A stretch of 8,347 bases of DNA from positions 1 through 8,347 of the forward strand of contig JAQTYP010000132.1 in the NCBI GenBank assembly GCA_028688235.1, given 5' to 3'. Positions 7,005-8,347 of this stretch are shown piece after piece (within the stretch, counting starts at the first letter, position 1; every line of letters starts with the position of its first letter). The notes below the pieces were generated by a model. That model saw nothing but the letters and a program-made list of their open reading frames with translations, was not told the origin of the DNA and did no database searches. Source of the stretch: Methylomonas sp. GTDB taxonomy: Bacteria > Pseudomonadota > Gammaproteobacteria > Methylococcales > Methylomonadaceae. Made by a program: the position numbers and the translations under genes.

Positions 7005-7337
7005 TTAGTTTTTACGGGTCACGCCATGTCGCCTTAGCCGGTCGGCGACGTGGCTGCCGAGCAAATCGTGCATGAAAAAAGCGGGTTGGGTTCGAATGAG
7101 TTGGCGGGGTTGAATTTCGGCTTTGTGCTGGCGCAGTTTGAGTTTACGCATCACCAAGGTCACGATGGGACCGGAGGCCGCGTAACCGACAGCAGGAATA
7201 ACATACGCTACGGTTGGGCCATCACGAAGCTAATCACCAGCATGGTGATGATCGTGACGATGTAGAGCACTTTGTTCTTGAAGCTGGAACAACGGAAATT
7301 GCTGACCATCAACAGGCTGGTTGTGATGGTGGCGACA
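7005..7337 (-). pseudogene. pssA: Decayed C-terminal remnant of a CDP-diacylglycerol-serine O-phosphatidyltransferase (PssA-like)
   Basis: PssA makes phosphatidylserine at the inner membrane. Reading the minus strand from about 7337 gives a hydrophobic segment with SLLMVSNFRCSSFKNK, close to the PssA signature LMVSN.RYYSFK, then LYIVTIITMLVISFVMAQP. An in-frame TAG follows at 7210-7208, and the same frame goes on as RMLFLLSV. A frameshift near 7185-7197 then moves to GYAASGPIVTLVMRK, matching the PssA ending Y..SGP..TL, and that frame ends at TAA 7007-7005. The N-terminal part, including the CDP-alcohol phosphotransferase active site, is absent. So the remnant has a stop, a frameshift and a large 5' deletion, and it cannot make enzyme. 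It converges on the HAF-repeat gene, leaving only 10 bp between the stops. Confidence 0.75.
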
Positions 7338-7341
7338 GCAC

Positions 7342-8175
7342 CAGGTATTTGAAGTTTTCCGGCTGACCGCCATCATTTACATCGATCTGATCCCTATCCT
7401 TCGCGCCACTCGCGGATACGCCGCGATCGAACTCGAACAATTGCACGACCGAGTCATGGAACACGCAGGAGAACTCGAAGACATTTCCGTCTTCCCGGTA
7501 CTCTGGAGCCGATGGGCTTTCCATTGCGTGCGGGCGGAGTTCGGAGTTGCCCTCGCCTGTGCCGAGCAGTTTCTCGCCGCCACGGAATCTTCGGCCGAAG
7601 CCACTTGGCAAGTTTCGGCCTTTCAGGCGATGGGTACCACACTATGGCATCTCGGAAAGCCCGGGGAAGCGCGCGCATTTTTGCAACGCGGACTGGCGCT
7701 ATGCGAGACGCAGCCGCAAAGCTCGCTGTTCGAGCAACTCGGCGAAGATTCGGCGGTAGCCAGCTACTTTTTTAACGGCATGGTGCTTTGGCTGCTCGGC
7801 CTTCCCGACCAAGCGCGGGAAAGTGTTTATCGGGCCATGTTTTTGGCGGAAGCCCTAAAGCATCCTTACAGCAAAGGCATGGCACTACTCGGCGCGGCTT
7901 GCCTGCATGTGGACAGGCGAGAACCGCAAGCAGTGATTAAATACAGCCAAGCGCTCGGCGCACTCGCGGCGGAGCACGGTTTTCTGCTCTGGCAGGTATT
8001 AGCCGACATCTTGCAGGGGTGGGCGCTTGCTGCGTCGGCTCAGCCCGATGCGGGCTTATCCTTGATGCAGCGAGGCATGACTCATTTTCTCGCTTCGGGT
8101 GCCAACATGTTGCAGCCGTATTTTCTGGCTACCAACTTAAGCCGGGACAGTCAGAGGTTAAGCCGTTCGTGGTGA
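7342..8175 (+). pseudogene. Fragment of a TPR-containing ATPase / adenylate-cyclase-type regulator, truncated at both ends
   Basis: The frame is open from 7327 (after TGA 7324-7326) to TGA 8173-8175. Family-like sequence begins near 7342 (QVFEVFRLTAII..ILRATRGYAAIELEQ). This matches the start of the TPR region of large ATPase regulators, in which GYAA.E.E is followed by FPVLW..W.F..VRAE. Later family patterns include LWHLG....AR..L..G, LWLLG.PDQA, HP.S...AL, LQGWALA and G.....SGA....PYFLA. It breaks at PYFLATNL and runs into REP-like sequence giving SRDSQRLSRSW. The cyclase, helix-turn-helix or P-loop ATPase parts that normally precede these repeats are missing. TTG 7441 and ATG 7456 are possible starts, but neither has a clear ribosome-binding site, so expression is doubtful. 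If expressed it would be a cytoplasmic TPR scaffold fragment. Confidence 0.75.
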
Positions 8176-8225
8176 GCAAAGTCGAACCATGAATGACTTA
8201 ACCGTTCACCCTTCGACAAACTCTC
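8156..8225 (+). repeat. REP-like palindromic element at the 3' break of the ATPase fragment
   Basis: GGTTAAGCCGTTC (8156-8168) pairs with GAATGACTTAACC (8191-8203) with two mismatches. The right part, GTTCACCCTTCGACAAACTC, repeats inverted pieces of the left part (GTGAG...GTCGAAC). From memory, motifs of the type GTTCGTGGTGAG..GTCGAACCATGAA and CCCTTCGACAA.CTC are dispersed intergenic palindromes in methanotroph and related proteobacterial genomes. It supplies the last codons and the stop of the truncated ATPase frame. Confidence 0.55.
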
Positions 8226-8347
8226 AAGAAACAGCTTTTTTGTATATTTAAAATCAATGACTTGTGAAATTTAAAAATTGCAAAAATTTGCCTCAAACAG
8301 CGGCTGTTTCATGGTAACGCCATGCTTCCGAAGGGGGCTTACTTTGC
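8226..8347. other. AT-rich intergenic tail with small palindromes, no gene seen
   Basis: This stretch is much richer in A and T than the rest of the window, especially 8235-8290. It holds AAACAGC-G-GCTGTTT (8295-8309), a second GAAACAGC at 8228-8235 that could pair with 8303-8310, and CATGG-TAACG-CCATG. It could be the promoter region of a gene beyond the right edge. AGGGGG near 8335 resembles a ribosome-binding site, but no start codon follows within the window. Confidence 0.4.

Noticed and set aside
7050..7265. 71-codon plus-strand open frame
   Set aside because: It is the complement of the pssA remnant, whose minus-strand translation explains the sequence better.
4627..7372. 13-nt match CGGCTGACCGCCA shared by leader B (4627-4639) and the ATPase fragment (7360-7372)
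   Set aside because: One 13-mer match is expected by chance at about this frequency in 8 kb, and copy A of the leader lacks it.
7309..7611. 100-codon minus-strand open frame across the pssA/ATPase junction
   Set aside because: It is antisense to the ATPase fragment and in a different frame from the PssA-like peptide; no family signal.

Overview
The window looks like chromosomal DNA of a GC-rich Gram-negative bacterium, most likely a gammaproteobacterium and plausibly a Methylococcales-type methanotroph. This is inferred from two secreted proteins ending in VPVP/VPLP-type PEP-CTERM sorting signals (the VPLPA-like variant common in that group), a MalT-like LuxR regulator, and a REP-like palindrome of a kind I associate with such genomes. 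No marker gene fixes the taxon.

Layout. (1) Positions 26-2680 (+) encode an almost full-length MalT/LuxR-type STAND ATPase regulator. One in-frame TAG at 293-295, just after the Walker A region, interrupts it. (2) Positions 2681-3002 are non-coding and carry a roughly 90-bp element. (3) Positions 3003-4469 (+) encode a 488-aa secreted protein of unknown function with a PEP-CTERM-type tail, followed by a strong hairpin terminator (4482-4527). (4) A second copy of the same element (4561-4651) precedes a 746-aa secreted protein (4754-6994, +). That protein is made of HAF repeats, a beta-strand-rich passenger-like region and a VPLP-type tail. (5) Positions 7005-7337 hold, on the minus strand, the decayed C-terminal end of a phosphatidylserine synthase gene (pssA-like). 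(6) It abuts, almost base to base, a plus-strand fragment (7342-8175) of a TPR-containing ATPase/adenylate-cyclase-type regulator that has lost both ends. Its 3' break lies in a REP-like palindrome (8156-8225). (7) The last 120 bp are AT-rich with small palindromes and no gene.

How the parts may work together. The two PEP-CTERM-type proteins would be exported by Sec, recognised by an exosortase encoded elsewhere, and released to the cell surface or extracellular matrix. A strong terminator separates them, so they are probably transcribed separately. Both are preceded by the same conserved element (about 70 of 91 aligned columns identical, with 19-nt and 13-nt perfect blocks), so they are probably co-regulated. 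The first block resembles a -24/-12 (sigma-54) promoter with one important mismatch, which fits the known PrsK/PrsR-RpoN control of PEP-CTERM genes; this link is an inference. The flanks (amber-interrupted regulator, pssA remnant, truncated ATPase, REP-like junction) suggest a region under rearrangement and decay. The shared leader element is the most novel signal here; I found no clearly unprecedented multi-gene system.
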